A stretch of DNA of 53,342 bases. Source: an uncultured Ruminococcus sp. (GTDB taxonomy: Bacteria; Bacillota; Clostridia; Oscillospirales; Ruminococcaceae). Below the pieces are notes generated by a model, which saw only the letters and a program-made list of their open reading frames with translations, did not search any database and was not told the DNA's origin. Where the stretch lies: assembly GCA_902762785.1 (NCBI GenBank), contig CACWPL010000029.1, positions 1 to 53,342 of the forward strand, in the 5' to 3' direction. Below are positions 7,927 to 15,399 of the stretch, piece after piece. A program made the position numbers and the translations under genes. Each line of letters opens with the position of its first letter. Position 1 is the first letter of the stretch.

Positions 7927-8601
7927 TTACTGCTTGGTCATCTCCATGACGATCTCGGCAACGCGCTTGGCGGCGCGCACCTCGAACTCATCGAAGGACA
8001 TCGCGCCGTCGTCGTCCGCGAGGTCGGAGATGCAGCGGATGCTGACGAACGGGATCTGATTGCGCCATGCGGTCTGGCCGATGGCGGCGGTCTCCATGTC
8101 GACGGCCCACGGGTCGAAGCGCTCGCGGATGGACGCCTTCTGCGCCGTGTCCGTCACGAACGCGTCGCCGGAGACGATGCGGCCGCGCCAGCTCTTGACG
8201 CCCTCCGCCGCACACACGGCCTCCGCCGCCTCGATCAGCGCCGGATCTGCCGGGTATACCGCGCAGTACGGCGGGTAGTCCGCGAGGAAATGTGGGTCGA
8301 GGTCGTGCGGCATCACCTCGGTCGAGATGACGATCTCCAGCACATGCACCTCCGGGTGCATGCCGCCCGCGATGCCGGTGTTCACGATCTCCTGCACGCC
8401 GAAGCGGTCGATGAGGATCTGCGTGCAGACAGCGGCGTTCACCTTGCCGATGCCGCAGCACACGGTCACGATGCGGTTCGCCCCGTGGGTGCTCTCTTGA
8501 AAGGTATAGCCTGCGATCTCCGTGGTCTTGGCGTCCTGCTGTGCGGACTGGATGTCCTTGAGCTCCGACGGCATCGCGCCGATGATTCCGATGGTCTTCA
8601 T
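7927..8601 (-). CDS. mtnN: 5'-methylthioadenosine/S-adenosylhomocysteine nucleosidase
   Basis: 224 residues, start ATG 8601 with GAGAGGAG upstream. MTAN hallmarks: IGIIGAMPSEL with Glu13, VNTGIAGG (73-80), IVSGDAFV (142-149), AVDMETAAI with Glu170, and ISDLADDDG with Asp193. These match the known catalytic Glu12/Glu174/Asp197 of the E. coli enzyme. It hydrolyses methylthioadenosine and S-adenosylhomocysteine to adenine and the ribosyl thio-sugar, in the cytosol. Its start overlaps the stop of the NADAR gene by four bases, so translation is coupled. Placement at the end of an NAD/ADP-ribose operon groups several N-glycosidic-bond enzymes together. Confidence 0.93.
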   Translation of the reverse strand: MKTIGIIGAMPSELKDIQSAQQDAKTTEIAGYTFQESTHGANRIVTVCCGIGKVNAAVCTQILIDRFGVQEIVNTGIAGGMHPEVHVLEIVISTEVMPHDLDPHFLADYPPYCAVYPADPALIEAAEAVCAAEGVKSWRGRIVSGDAFVTDTAQKASIRERFDPWAVDMETAAIGQTAWRNQIPFVSIRCISDLADDDGAMSFDEFEVRAAKRVAEIVMEMTKQ

Positions 8602-9020
8602 TTCGATAACTCCTCTCTGATGTCCATTAGGATCTGGCCGAGCAGGTTCCTGCCCTTGCCGTTTACGGTGCCCCAGGTGCGGTCGCCCCAGGTGTTGCCC
8701 TCCTCGAGGGGGGCGTCCCCGGTCGCGAGCAGCGCGGCCCTGAGGTCCTCGTGCTGTGTGAACTTCGCGCGGACGATCTCGCGCATGATCGAGACCTTGA
8801 CGTCCTCCCAGTCCGGCCGGAGCGACACGCGCCGTCCCGCATGCTTGGCGGTGGTCGGATCCATCTCCGCGAACCGCGCCCGCGCCGCGGGATCGAGCGT
8901 CTTCTGCGCCTGGAACGCGGCCTCGTTGTTGCGGTAGGTGATGCCGTCATACGTCACGGACGCCTCATAGAAATTGCTCAGGAAAAAGTAGTCGTCACGA
9001 AAGCTGTCGATCTTGTCCAT
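8598..9020 (-). CDS. NADAR-family protein (YbiA-like; ADP-ribose-associated N-glycosidase)
   Basis: 140 residues, start ATG 9020 with AAGGAAGGAG upstream. The conserved NADAR core is seen: FLSNFYEA (13-20), the NNEAAFQAQK helix with the conserved Glu33, and the C-terminal WGDRTWGTVNGKGRNLLGQ. Known family members act on ADP-ribose-linked or ribose-linked N-glycosides: YbiA/COG3236 on riboflavin intermediates, and NADAR enzymes that remove ADP-ribose from guanine in DNA. The neighbouring NAD salvage genes suggest a role in ADP-ribose or damaged NAD metabolism; this is inference. It starts 72 bp after pncB and overlaps mtnN by four bases. No DarT toxin is visible nearby. Confidence 0.88.
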   Translation of the reverse strand: MDKIDSFRDDYFFLSNFYEASVTYDGITYRNNEAAFQAQKTLDPAARARFAEMDPTTAKHAGRRVSLRPDWEDVKVSIMREIVRAKFTQHEDLRAALLATGDAPLEEGNTWGDRTWGTVNGKGRNLLGQILMDIREELSK

Positions 9021-9092
9021 GGTCTCCTTCCTTAGGGGTGGTGTGCGGCTTGGATCAAATAACGGTCCTGATCGGATGCGGTGAGACTGCGC

Positions 9093-10538
9093 TCACATGC
9101 CTCTCGACGCCATCCGCAGCATCCGCTGCTTGAGCTCCCAGAGCTCCGGCGACAGGTCGACGTAATACTCCTGCGGGTTCTCGAAACGGCGCGTCTCCTC
9201 CCAGATGGTCTCGAGCTGCGCCTTGCAGTACGCCTGGATCTCGGGCAGCGTCGGGGTCTCGTAGACACACTCGCCCGCCTTGAACACCGGCACCTGTAGG
9301 ATGCGCGCCGTGAAGTTCGTCAGGGTCTTGCGCTTGTAGGTGTGGATGGGGTCGAAGATCTCGTAGGGCTGCGTGTCGTCGATGATCTCGTCGTGCAGCG
9401 TGAGGACGTCCGCCATCGCCTTGCCCGTCTCGTTGTCGTACAGGCGCCATACCTGCTTCCAGGACGGCTCCGTGATCTTGACGGCGTTCTCCGAGAGCTT
9501 GATCTTGGGGATGAGCCTGCCGTCCTTCTCGACCGCCGCGAGCTTGTACACACCGCCGAACACCGGCTCGGACTTCGATGTCACCAGACGCTCGCCCACG
9601 CCGAAGCTCGTGATCTGCGCGCCCTGCATGATGAGGTCGCGGATGATGTACTCATCGAGCGAATTCGACGCCACGATGCCGACATACTCCAGACCCGCCT
9701 CGTCGAGCTTCTTGCGGCACATCTTCGAGAGATACGCGATGTCGCCGCTGTCGATGCGCACGCCGCGCCCCTTGTGACCGGCGGCCTCCAGCTCCTTGAA
9801 GACGGTGATCGCGTTCGGCAGGCCGGAATTCAGGACGCTGTAGGTGTCGATGAGGAGCGTGCAGTCGTCCGGGTAGACCTTGGCATAGGCGCGGAAGGCG
9901 TCGAGCTCCGTGTCATAGAGCTGCACCCAGCTATGCGCCATGGTGCCGAGCGCGGGGATGCCGAACGCCTCGTCCGCGATGGCGCAGGCCGTCCCGGCGA
10001 CGCCGCCGATGTACGCCGCCCTGGCACCGAGCACCGCACCGTCATACCCCTGCGCACGCCGCGAGCCGAACTCCATGACCGGCCGCCCCTGTGCGGCGGT
10101 CACGATGCGGTTGGCCTTGGTGGCGATGAGGCTCTGGTGGTTGACGGACAGCAGCACCATCGTCTCGATGAGCTGCGCCTGCATCACCGGCCCGCGCACG
10201 GTCACGAGCGGCTCGTGCGGGAACACCGGCGTCCCCTCCGGGATCGCCCAAACGTCGCACGCGAACTTGAAATCCCGCAGATAGTCGAGGAATCCCTCGG
10301 AGAAGAGCTTCTTCCCGCGCAGATAGGCGATGTCCTCCTCGGTGAAGTGCAGCTTCTTGAGGTACTCGATCACCTGCTCGAGGCCGGCGGCGATGGCGTA
10401 GGCCGCCCCGTCCGGCGCCTTGCGGTAGAACATGTCGAAATACGCGATCTCCTCGCCGCATCCGTTCTGCAAAAAGCCGTTCCCCATGGTCAGCTCGTAG
10501 AAATCCACGAGCATCGAGAGCTGTCTGTTATCGAGCAT
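9093..10538 (-). CDS. pncB: Nicotinate phosphoribosyltransferase
   Basis: 481 residues, start ATG 10538 with AAGGAGG. Family features: DFYELTMGNGF (12-22), EFGSRRAQG (156-164), TMAHSW with the phosphorylatable His202, and RIDSGDIAYL (261-270). It converts nicotinate plus PRPP to nicotinate mononucleotide with ATP hydrolysis, the entry of the Preiss-Handler NAD pathway. Length is the usual one for the long firmicute type. Its 5' end overlaps the nicotinamidase gene by 11 bases, so nicotinamide is deamidated and its product used by consecutively translated enzymes. Confidence 0.95.
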   Translation of the reverse strand: MLDNRQLSMLVDFYELTMGNGFLQNGCGEEIAYFDMFYRKAPDGAAYAIAAGLEQVIEYLKKLHFTEEDIAYLRGKKLFSEGFLDYLRDFKFACDVWAIPEGTPVFPHEPLVTVRGPVMQAQLIETMVLLSVNHQSLIATKANRIVTAAQGRPVMEFGSRRAQGYDGAVLGARAAYIGGVAGTACAIADEAFGIPALGTMAHSWVQLYDTELDAFRAYAKVYPDDCTLLIDTYSVLNSGLPNAITVFKELEAAGHKGRGVRIDSGDIAYLSKMCRKKLDEAGLEYVGIVASNSLDEYIIRDLIMQGAQITSFGVGERLVTSKSEPVFGGVYKLAAVEKDGRLIPKIKLSENAVKITEPSWKQVWRLYDNETGKAMADVLTLHDEIIDDTQPYEIFDPIHTYKRKTLTNFTARILQVPVFKAGECVYETPTLPEIQAYCKAQLETIWEETRRFENPQEYYVDLSPELWELKQRMLRMASRGM

Positions 10539-11190
10539 CGTAAGCTACCTCCTTCGTGAGTTTGATGCCTGCCTGCTGCATGAGCTGGAGCGCCATCGCG
10601 CCGCAGAGGTCGGCATCGTGGCCGGGCGCGTCATAGGTCTCCACCGTGTCGATCGGCACGAGGATCTCGATGGGGCGGTCGAGCTGGTCGCAGCGCTTCT
10701 TCGCCGTCTGGCAGAACTGCATCACGCAGATGTCCGTGCAGACGCCGCAGACCACGAGCCGCGCGAGCTCCGGCCGGCTGTCGAGCCAGTCGCAAAAGCC
10801 CTGGGTCAGGGCGCCGTTCGTGGAGTTCTTGTCGACGACCGTGAAGCCGCCGATGGCCTCGAGCTCCGGCGCGAGCTGCGCCTCCGTCGTCCCTCGGACA
10901 CAGTGCGGCGGGAACGTCTCGAACTCGATGCAATCCGGCTCATGGCAGTCCCGGAAAGCGAGGGTCGGCAGGCCGCCTTCCTTGGCGAACTGCGCGAGCC
11001 GCACCACCGCCGGGAGCACGGACGCGCTGCGCGGCGAGGACAGCACGCCCTCGGTCAAAAAGCCGTTGACCATGTCCACGATGACGAGCCCCGTCCGTCC
11101 GTCCCGCAGGTCGGCGGCGGGCACGGCCTCGAGCGCGGCGAGCGCGGCCGTCCAGTCTTGCAGAGATGCCGTCATTTTTTGCATATCCAT
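10528..11190 (-). CDS. pncA: Nicotinamidase (isochorismatase-family cysteine hydrolase)
   Basis: 220 residues, start ATG 11190 with AGGAGGG. Catalytic triad: Asp39 in GLVIVDMVNGF, Lys121 in VVDKNSTNGA, Cys155 in CTDICVMQF. The metal site is FRDCHEPDC (Asp81, His83) with FPPHC (His96), typical of nicotinamidases rather than other family members. It deamidates nicotinamide to nicotinate for PncB, whose gene follows and overlaps. The start lies 15 bp after pduL, in the same operon. The substrate assignment is strengthened by this context. Confidence 0.9.
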   Translation of the reverse strand: MDMQKMTASLQDWTAALAALEAVPAADLRDGRTGLVIVDMVNGFLTEGVLSSPRSASVLPAVVRLAQFAKEGGLPTLAFRDCHEPDCIEFETFPPHCVRGTTEAQLAPELEAIGGFTVVDKNSTNGALTQGFCDWLDSRPELARLVVCGVCTDICVMQFCQTAKKRCDQLDRPIEILVPIDTVETYDAPGHDADLCGAMALQLMQQAGIKLTKEVAYDAR

Positions 11191-11205
11191 GATGATCCCT
11201 CCTAT

Positions 11206-11799
11206 TTAAATAGTATCCAGTGTGTCCGGCAGCGCGACGATGTCGCCGAAGCCGCCGCCCGCGACGCCGAGGGCATTGGCCTCGTCCGTGTCGATGTGGA
11301 GCGCCGCACGGTAGTCCTCCGCAACACGGCAAAGGACGTTCCCGAGGATGCCGGTACGCGCCTCCGAACGGCACAGCACCCAGACGCGGTCGCCGTCCTT
11401 GACGTGCAGCGGCGCGGCCTCATCGGGGTGCAGATGCAGGTGGCGCTTGGCGATGATGACGCCCTCGCGGATGGTCAGCTCCCCGGCCGGCCCGATCAGC
11501 TTGCACCCCGCAGAGCCCTCCACATCGCCGGAATCCCGCAGCGGCGCGGGGATCCCCAGCTCGCGCGCGTCCGTGGCGGACAGCTCCACCTGCACGCGCG
11601 GCCGCAGCGGCCCGATCAGCGTCACGTTCGCACGCTCCCGCTTCGGCCCCACGACCGTGACGCGCTCCTCGCACGCGTACTGCCCCGGCTGGGAGAGGTC
11701 CTTCTTGTTGGTCAGCTCGGCGCCCTCGCCGAACAGCACATCCATGGCGGCGCGGTCGAGGTGGACATGCCGCGCGGACGTCTCGATGATGAAGCTCAT
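11206..11799 (-). CDS. pduL: PduL-type phosphate acyltransferase
   Basis: 197 residues, start ATG 11799 with AAGGAGGAG. Two PTAC repeats: SARHVHLDR (8-16; His11, His13) and IAKRHLHLHPDEA (116-128; His120, 122, 124), the zinc-binding histidines of PduL. Known role: interconversion of acyl-CoA and acyl phosphate, as in acetyl-phosphate formation or microcompartment pathways. No microcompartment shell gene and no N-terminal encapsulation peptide is present, so it is probably the housekeeping, acetate-forming type. Its place between an NrtR-like regulator and pncA is unusual. It overlaps the regulator by four bases and must share its transcript. Confidence 0.9.
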   Translation of the reverse strand: MSFIIETSARHVHLDRAAMDVLFGEGAELTNKKDLSQPGQYACEERVTVVGPKRERANVTLIGPLRPRVQVELSATDARELGIPAPLRDSGDVEGSAGCKLIGPAGELTIREGVIIAKRHLHLHPDEAAPLHVKDGDRVWVLCRSEARTGILGNVLCRVAEDYRAALHIDTDEANALGVAGGGFGDIVALPDTLDTI

Positions 11800-12479
11800 G
11801 CTTTCTCCTCCTTGTCTCCGCGGCGGCGGTAGATCCGGCTCGGCCGGTGCGCGTCCCCGGAGGTCATCTTGTCGGTCGGCTCGATGCGGTCGGCCAGTTT
11901 TTTGCGAAAATTCGCCTTATACAGCTTCTGCCCCAACAGGATCTCGTAGACGCTCTGGAGCTGGGGGAGCGTGAACTCCTCCTCGAGCAGCGAGAAGGCG
12001 ATGTCCGACCAGAGCACCTTCGTGCGGATGCGCTCGCGCCCGCAGGCGATGATCTCGGCGTGGTCAAAGGCGATGTCCCCTGCCGCCGCGACGCTGTCGG
12101 CCGGATAGAAGGCCGCGTCCGTCCCCTCGGGGAGCATCGCCGCCCGCTCCGGGACAAGCGCATAGTAGCTCACGGAGATGACGCGCATGCGCGGGTCGCG
12201 GGCGGGCGCCCCCCAGGTGTAGAGCTGCTCGAGGTAGACGTGCGAGAGGCCGCCTTTCGTCCGCAGCGCGCGGGACGCCGCCTCGTCGAGGGTCTCGTCC
12301 ATCCCGACGAACACGCCCGGCAGCGCGCGGCACCCGGCGAACGGCGGCTCCGTTCGGTGCGTCATGAGGACCTGGAGCGTCCCCTCGCGGATCGTGAAGA
12401 GCACCACGTCCACCGCCACCGACGGCCGGTCATAGTCCGCAGGATCGTAGGACTCGAGGAACGCGCGGTCGTTTGCCAT
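11796..12479 (-). CDS. nrtR: NrtR-like Nudix-related transcriptional regulator of NAD metabolism
   Basis: 227 residues, start ATG 12479 with AAAGGAGG. An N-terminal Nudix fold (about 18-150) is followed by a C-terminal winged-helix region (about 155-215: FTLPQLQSVYEILLGQ, then ANFRKKLADRI). The Nudix box is present in outline, but the metal-binding REXXEE has become RALRTK (70-75), so hydrolase activity is unlikely. This combination is typical of NrtR, which binds ADP-ribose derivatives and represses NAD genes. It leads an operon with pncA and pncB and has a palindrome in its own promoter region. An ADP-ribose pyrophosphatase function is the alternative but is disfavoured by the lost residues. 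Confidence 0.85.
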   Translation of the reverse strand: MANDRAFLESYDPADYDRPSVAVDVVLFTIREGTLQVLMTHRTEPPFAGCRALPGVFVGMDETLDEAASRALRTKGGLSHVYLEQLYTWGAPARDPRMRVISVSYYALVPERAAMLPEGTDAAFYPADSVAAAGDIAFDHAEIIACGRERIRTKVLWSDIAFSLLEEEFTLPQLQSVYEILLGQKLYKANFRKKLADRIEPTDKMTSGDAHRPSRIYRRRGDKEEKA

Positions 12480-12498
12480 CGCGTCCGCCTCCTTTCTT

Positions 12499-12515
12499 AG
12501 TAGTTCTGGACTACT
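12499..12515. promoter_or_regulatory. Candidate NrtR operator
   Basis: Perfect inverted repeat AGTAGT (12499-12504), 5-bp spacer TCTGG, ACTACT (12510-12515). It lies just downstream of the promoter -10 box and upstream of the ribosome site of the NrtR-like gene, the position expected for an autorepressor. A further AGTAG half-site (minus strand) lies just after the -35 box. Confidence 0.6.
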
Positions 12516-12525
12516 TACTGTATCT

Positions 12526-12554
12526 ATGATAGTATATTTTTGCTACTTTGTCAA
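12526..12554 (-). promoter_or_regulatory. Promoter of the NAD-metabolism operon
   Basis: Minus strand: TTGACA (12554-12549), 17-bp spacer, TATCAT (12531-12526). Transcription would start near 12519, so the AGTAGT/ACTACT palindrome overlaps or directly follows the start point. Confidence 0.8.
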
Positions 12555-12914
12555 GGGGATACGGGGCATCCTGCGCATTTTTGGAGGGATGAACAGAGAT
12601 GGGGCGTGTTAAGTAGCTTCGACTATGCATTGTGACGATGCCATCCCCTTCCACACGCGACGTGGGGACGCCGACCACACGAACGTCGCATGTCAAAGCC
12701 TAGTATCAAGAACGCGTCTCACGGCTCCGCCTTGAGTTCAGTCAAAAGGAGCATTGCCCCCTTTGCCCGCTAGGCCATTGGGGGCAAGCGGTGAAAAGCA
12801 AAGTGCGCCGTGCCTTCCGAATGGAGGACGCCAGCGGGGGCTCCCCGCCCGAAGGGACTCGCCAGCGGGGGCTCCCCGCCCGAATGGGACTCGCCAGCGG
12901 GGGCTCCCCGCCGC
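12555..12914. other. Gene-poor spacer with GC-rich hairpins
   Basis: About 360 bases with no convincing gene; short frames here lack ribosome sites. It holds a hairpin TTGCCCCC (12754-12761) / GGGGGCAA (12780-12787) and a three-unit direct repeat listed separately. No terminator is clear. Confidence 0.6.
12829..12913. repeat. Triplicate 31-32-bp direct repeat, each with a palindrome
   Basis: The unit CGCCAGCGGGGGCTCCCCGC followed by CCGAA occurs at 12829 and 12860, with a third copy at 12892 that diverges after the core. Spacing is 31 then 32 bp. Each core contains GCGGGG-GCT-CCCCGC, able to form a 6-bp hairpin. It ends directly at the -35 box of the DUF4250 gene promoter. Confidence 0.85.
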
Positions 12915-12943
12915 TTGACTTTTCGCGTCCTATGTGCTATGAT
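12915..12943 (+). promoter_or_regulatory. Promoter of the DUF4250 gene
   Basis: TTGACT (12915-12920), 17-bp spacer ending TGC, TATGAT (12938-12943). It is 32 bp upstream of the ATG. Confidence 0.8.
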
Positions 12944-12974
12944 TAGGATAGTACCAAAAAGGAGGCACATCCGC

Positions 12975-13151
12975 ATGAACATCCCGAACGACCCCGCCAT
13001 TTTGCTGAGCTGGATCAACACGCAGCTCCGCGACTTCTACCCCTCCCTCGAGGAGCTCTGCAAGACTGCCGACGTCGACCCGCAGTCCATTTGTGACAAG
13101 CTCGCGGCCATCGGCTACACCTACGACCCCGCCCAGAACCGGTTCCGCTGA
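12975..13151 (+). CDS. DUF4250 domain protein
   Basis: 58 residues starting at the ATG at 12975, with AAGGAGG ahead of it. The sequence matches the small DUF4250 family by its opening MNIPNDPAILLSWINTQLRD and closing AIGYTYDPAQNRF. The family is widespread in Firmicutes, has no known function and usually consists of this domain alone, about 60 residues long. It is predicted helical and cytoplasmic, with no signal peptide. The next gene starts 26 bp downstream, so the two are likely co-transcribed. Confidence 0.85.
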   Translation: MNIPNDPAILLSWINTQLRDFYPSLEELCKTADVDPQSICDKLAAIGYTYDPAQNRFR

Positions 13152-13177
13152 CCGAGAACGCCGAAAGGAGGCCGCGC

Positions 13178-13507
13178 ATGGATATGGACACGCCGCTCGT
13201 ACCGGACGAGACCGCCGCGCCCGAGAAGATCAAGCTCGTCTGCCGGTATGACCGGGACGGCTACCGCGTCTATTTTTCCGCGAAGGGACGCGAATGGGAG
13301 CTCCCCGAGACGCCGCAGGAGCAGCTCGCGCTCCGTCTGCTCGACGCCCATGCCCCGCAGGACAGGCTCCGTGAGGTCGCCGAGGCCAGTGAGGACGGAT
13401 GCGCCGTCCTCGTCTTCCGCACGGACACGCTCCAGATGGAGGAGTTCTCCCGCCTGCTCGACGAGGGCGGCATCCCCACCGACGACCCCGCTCGTCCCGA
13501 AGACTGA
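13178..13507 (+). CDS. Hypothetical acidic protein
   Basis: 109 residues, ATG 13178, preceded by AAAGGAGGCCGC. I do not recognise a family. It is rich in Glu/Asp/Arg with no signal peptide, membrane segment or cysteine cluster beyond two isolated Cys. The stretch IKLVCRYDRDGYRVYFSAKG suggests a small beta-rich fold. It follows the DUF4250 gene by 26 bp and probably shares its promoter. High third-position GC and a strong ribosome site support it as a real gene. Confidence 0.65.
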   Translation: MDMDTPLVPDETAAPEKIKLVCRYDRDGYRVYFSAKGREWELPETPQEQLALRLLDAHAPQDRLREVAEASEDGCAVLVFRTDTLQMEEFSRLLDEGGIPTDDPARPED

Positions 13508-13527
13508 TAAAAATTCACAAAAACCAC

Positions 13528-13556
13528 TTGACATCTCGCGCATTTTGTGGTATGAT
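13528..13556 (+). promoter_or_regulatory. Promoter of the zinc-ribbon protein gene at 13616
   Basis: TTGACA (13528-13533), 17-bp spacer, TATGAT (13551-13556); an AGGAGG ribosome site (13601-13606) follows before the ATG at 13616. Confidence 0.85.
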
Positions 13557-13615
13557 CATCTTATACGCAGGCAATATGCCGGCGCACACATCGACCATAT
13601 AGGAGGTAACAGATC

Positions 13616-14191
13616 ATGGAACTGAAGGACAAGCTGTTCCAGCTCGGCGGCGAGCTGAAGGACAAGGCCGAGAAGCTGGCCAAGGACGCCGTTGACGGCT
13701 CCAAGAAGGTCGCGGAGAAGGTCAAGATCAAGAACGCCATCTCCCAGGCCGAGAGCAAGCTGAACGCTGCGTATCTCGAGATCGGCAAGAAGTATGAGGA
13801 GCTCTACGCTGACAGCACCGACGAGGCTTTCGCCGAGCTGCTCGCGCAGGTGCGTGAGGCCAAGGCGTCCCTCGAGGTGTCCCGTGCGGACCTCGCGGCT
13901 GTGGACAGTGCGGTCGTTTGCAGCGGCTGCGGCAAATATGTCCAGGAGGGCCAGCGCTTCTGCCCGAACTGCGGTACCAAGCAGCCGGAGCCGGAGGCCC
14001 CCGTCGAGGAGAAGCCCGAGACGTCCCCTGCCGACTTCGTTCGTGAGGCGACCAATTCCGTTGCGGATGCCGTGATCGAGGTGGCCGATGCCGCCGAGGC
14101 CGCGCTCCTGCCCAAGGACGAGCCCAAGGCCGACGCCCCTGCGGAGGATGCCCCCGCTGAGGACGCGCCTGCGGACGACGACGCCGAGTAA
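13616..14191 (+). CDS. Helical zinc-ribbon protein
   Basis: 191 residues. Residues 1-95 form an amphipathic, coiled-coil-like helical region rich in Lys/Glu/Ala, including LEIGKKYEELYAD. A zinc ribbon follows with CSGC (102-105) and CPNC (116-119), ten residues apart. The tail is acidic and Ala/Pro-rich with short PAEDA repeats (about 175-187). No signal or membrane segment is evident. Related to the protein at 47480-47911, which has the same order and spacing. Function is unknown; zinc-ribbon proteins of this kind are common in clostridia and may be scaffolds. It has its own strong promoter and terminator, so it is probably monocistronic and well expressed. Confidence 0.8.
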   Translation: MELKDKLFQLGGELKDKAEKLAKDAVDGSKKVAEKVKIKNAISQAESKLNAAYLEIGKKYEELYADSTDEAFAELLAQVREAKASLEVSRADLAAVDSAVVCSGCGKYVQEGQRFCPNCGTKQPEPEAPVEEKPETSPADFVREATNSVADAVIEVADAAEAALLPKDEPKADAPAEDAPAEDAPADDDAE

Positions 14192-14209
14192 GACCCTATC
14201 TGTCTGATA

Positions 14210-14248
14210 CACACCGCCCCTTGACATCGATCAGGGGGCGGTGTTTTC
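14210..14248 (+). terminator. Terminator of the zinc-ribbon gene
   Basis: CACCGCCCC (14212-14220) pairs with GGGGCGGTG (14235-14243), followed by TTTTCGT. Confidence 0.8.
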
Positions 14249-14255
14249 GTATCCC

Positions 14256-14291
14256 AAAAAGAACGTCCCACCGGGCGGCGGGACGTTTTTT
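14256..14291 (-). terminator. Terminator of the rRNA methyltransferase gene
   Basis: AACGTCCC (14262-14269) pairs with GGGACGTT (14280-14287). On the minus strand it is followed by CTTTTTGGG, and it starts 2-3 bases after the stop of the methyltransferase; on the plus strand it has a T run too, so it may work both ways. Confidence 0.75.
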
Positions 14292-14292
14292 G

Positions 14293-15399
14293 TCAGAAGT
14301 ACATATAAAGCTGGCACATGATCATGCCGTTATAGAGCTTGCGGCGCTTGTCGGCTTTTTGGCCGAAGCTGCGTTCAAAGTCGCTGTCACCGCAGATGAT
14401 GTAGGCGGGTCGGGAGAGGACGCGTCCCATCGTCTGGTAGACGGCGCGGGCCTGCTCCTGCTCGAGCATGCGCTCACCGTAGGGCGGGTTCGTGAAGATC
14501 ACCGCGCCCGCCGTCGGCCGGAACGCCTTGACGTCCCGCACCTCGGCACGGATGAGCTTGTCCACGCCGGCCTTCTTCGCATTGTCCATCGTCAGACGGA
14601 TCGCGTTCGGGTCGACGTCGTAGCCGATGCCCTCGAACGCCGCCGTGCGGTCGACACGGTCGAGCGCCTCCGCACGCGCGTCCTGCCAAACGGACTGCGG
14701 GATGCTCCCCCACGTCTCCGCGGCGAAGCGCCGGTCCAGACCTGGCGCGATCTTGCACGCACGCCGCGCCGCCTCGATCAGGAACGTGCCGCTCCCGCAA
14801 AACGGGTCGCAGACGACCGTGTCCGGCCGCGTCCGCCCGATGTCGAGGATGCCCGCCGCGAGCGTCTCACGGATCGGCGCGAGGTTCGCGTTGCGGCGAT
14901 ACCCGCGCTTGTGCAGTCCCTCGCCGCTCGTGTCCAGGTAGACCGTGGCGCGGTCCTTGAGGAGCGTGAACTGGAGCTGATGCACCGGGCCTGTCTCCGG
15001 GAGGAAGGCGTCCGTCCCGTAGGCGCGCTGGAGGCGCTTGACAGCGGCCTTTTTCAGGATCTTTTGGCAGGCCGGGATGCTCGTCAGCTTGGAATTGACG
15101 GAATGTCCCTTGACCGGGAAGGCGTCCTCACGGCCGATGAACCGCTCCAGCGGTGCCGCCGCGAGGCCGTCGAAGAGCTGCTCGAAGGTCGCGGCGGGAT
15201 AGTCCGCCAGGACGATCTGCACGCGCTCCGCCACGGACAGGCCGATGTTCGCGCGCGCGAGCGTCAGCGCGTCGCCCGACCACGAGACACGGCCGTCCGC
15301 CACGGTGATGTCCTCACCGCCGATGCGCGTGACCTCAAAGCGCAGGATCTTCTCCAATCCAAAATGACAGGGTGCCGAAAAACGGATCGGGTCGGTCAT
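14293..15399 (-). CDS. THUMP-domain class I rRNA methyltransferase (RlmL/YpsC-like)
   Basis: 368 residues, start ATG 15399. An N-terminal ferredoxin-like/THUMP region (about 1-160, including FEQLFDGLAAAPLERFIG) precedes a Rossmann methyltransferase domain. This has SAM motif I DPFCGSGTFL (198-207) and the N-methylase motif TNPPYGERM (303-311). Such enzymes methylate N2 of a guanine in 23S rRNA (position 2445 in E. coli RlmL). Length is that of the single-domain firmicute YpsC type, without RlmK. The gene overlaps the end of the PBP gene by four bases (ATGA-type), so the two are translationally coupled. Exact target base is inferred from family. Confidence 0.88.
   Translation of the reverse strand: MTDPIRFSAPCHFGLEKILRFEVTRIGGEDITVADGRVSWSGDALTLARANIGLSVAERVQIVLADYPAATFEQLFDGLAAAPLERFIGREDAFPVKGHSVNSKLTSIPACQKILKKAAVKRLQRAYGTDAFLPETGPVHQLQFTLLKDRATVYLDTSGEGLHKRGYRRNANLAPIRETLAAGILDIGRTRPDTVVCDPFCGSGTFLIEAARRACKIAPGLDRRFAAETWGSIPQSVWQDARAEALDRVDRTAAFEGIGYDVDPNAIRLTMDNAKKAGVDKLIRAEVRDVKAFRPTAGAVIFTNPPYGERMLEQEQARAVYQTMGRVLSRPAYIICGDSDFERSFGQKADKRRKLYNGMIMCQLYMYF

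Noticed and set aside
12511-12696. 61-codon minus-strand ORF in the NrtR promoter region
   Set aside because: It overlaps the promoter and operator, and has no ribosome site or recognisable content.
12829-12913. CRISPR array made of three repeats
   Set aside because: The units abut with only 6-7 bp between the repeated cores; no spacers of CRISPR size and no cas genes.
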